Below, one piece after another: positions 6,034 to 6,253 of a DNA stretch of 6,253 nt. Both the position numbers and the translations under genes were made by a program. Origin of the DNA: Acidobacteriota bacterium (GTDB lineage: Bacteria; Acidobacteriota; Vicinamibacteria; Vicinamibacterales; CAVVIG01); NCBI GenBank assembly GCA_016195295.1, contig JACPZV010000160.1, positions 1-6,253 of the forward strand. The letters run 5' to 3'. Under the pieces are notes generated by a model, which was not told the origin of the DNA, did no database searches, and worked only from the letters and a program-made list of their open reading frames with translations. The first letter of the stretch is position 1, and every line of letters begins with the position of its first letter.

Positions 6034-6253
6034 ATGGCGCTCGACCCCGTCTGCGGCATGACGGTCGACCCCGCGCGCGCCGCGGGCGCCGTCGATCACG
6101 ACGGGACGACCTACTACTTCTGCTCGAACGGCTGCGTCGCGAAGTTCACCGCCGATCCGAAGAAGTATCTTTCCGGTACTCGTGAGCCGATGATGTCAGG
6201 CGGGTCCAAAGGACCCGCCCTACTGACCATCGGCGGCTTGAAGAAGCACCCAG
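6034..6253 (+). CDS. YHS-domain protein, N-terminal part; possibly a heavy-metal P-type ATPase
   Basis: The first 73 codons of a gene that continues beyond the window. Residues 3-46 are a YHS domain: LDPVCGMTVDP with Cys7 and Met9, then TTYYFCSNGCVAKFTADPKKYL with Cys30 and Cys34, the expected metal-binding positions. YHS domains in this form stand at the N-terminus of many copper- and heavy-metal-transporting P1B ATPases, where the start is nearly always a DPVCGM segment close to Met1; they also occur as small standalone proteins. Because the frame stays open past the domain, a larger protein such as an ATPase is favoured, but no membrane or ATPase motif is visible. Residues 56-62 are encoded by a perfect palindrome lying in frame in the linker. 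The ATG at 6034 is fixed by its closeness to the DPVCGM motif. Confidence 0.8.
   Translation, partial: MALDPVCGMTVDPARAAGAVDHDGTTYYFCSNGCVAKFTADPKKYLSGTREPMMSGGSKGPALLTIGGLKKHP
6199..6219. repeat. REP-like perfect palindrome inside the YHS-domain gene
   Basis: GGCGGGTCC (6199-6207) and GGACCCGCC (6211-6219) form perfect 9-bp arms around an AAA loop. The pattern, followed by CTAC, resembles short intergenic palindromes I recall as dispersed in GC-rich genomes of Acidobacteriota type, unverified here. It sits exactly in frame and reads as Gly-Gly-Ser-Lys-Gly-Pro-Ala, leaving the reading frame open. Confidence 0.7.

Overview
The window is a GC-rich bacterial chromosomal segment with all genes on the + strand: the 3' end of an aconitase gene, then queG, an AlgH/YqgE gene, an XRE-cupin regulator, a PLP-dependent decarboxylase, a secreted M49-like metallopeptidase, and the 5' end of a YHS-domain gene cut by the window edge. 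The strong GC bias, the CACGAA-type inverted repeat after the aconitase gene, the GGCGGGTCC/GGACCCGCC palindrome and the M49-like protein resemble what I remember of Acidobacteriota (Vicinamibacteria-like) genomes. That placement is an inference from memory, not a search result.

Layout: 1-464 is the aconitase C-terminal domain. 466-552 is a 34-bp-arm imperfect hairpin repeat. 578-1507 is queG (tRNA queuosine synthesis), joined by a one-base TGATG overlap to algH/yqgE (1507-2064). 2065-2127 is a promoter/operator region with a perfect 10-bp inverted repeat whose arms both contain the self-palindromic ACTATAGT. It precedes the regulator (2128-2781), which is joined by a second TGATG overlap to the decarboxylase (2781-4259). 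The M49-like gene (4262-5983) follows two bases after the decarboxylase stop. The YHS gene starts at 6034 and runs off the end.

Two points stand out. First, the regulator and decarboxylase look like a self-contained, autoregulated amino-acid decarboxylation unit: the dyad lies on the regulator's own promoter, the cupin domain is a plausible effector pocket, and the decarboxylase keeps the lysine, aspartate, histidine and loop tyrosine of the aromatic amino-acid decarboxylase fold. Its substrate cannot be read from the sequence. Second, four of the six genes whose starts are visible have a TANNNT (-10-like) hexamer ending 6 or 7 bases before the ATG and no usable Shine-Dalgarno sequence, which is the arrangement of leaderless transcripts. 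The one clearly operon-internal gene, the decarboxylase, instead has an AAAGGA Shine-Dalgarno sequence. The aconitase, QueG and AlgH genes are ordinary housekeeping or conserved genes with no evident functional link to the rest. There is no gene-free stretch over 300 bases, and I saw no tRNA, rRNA, CRISPR array or insertion sequence.
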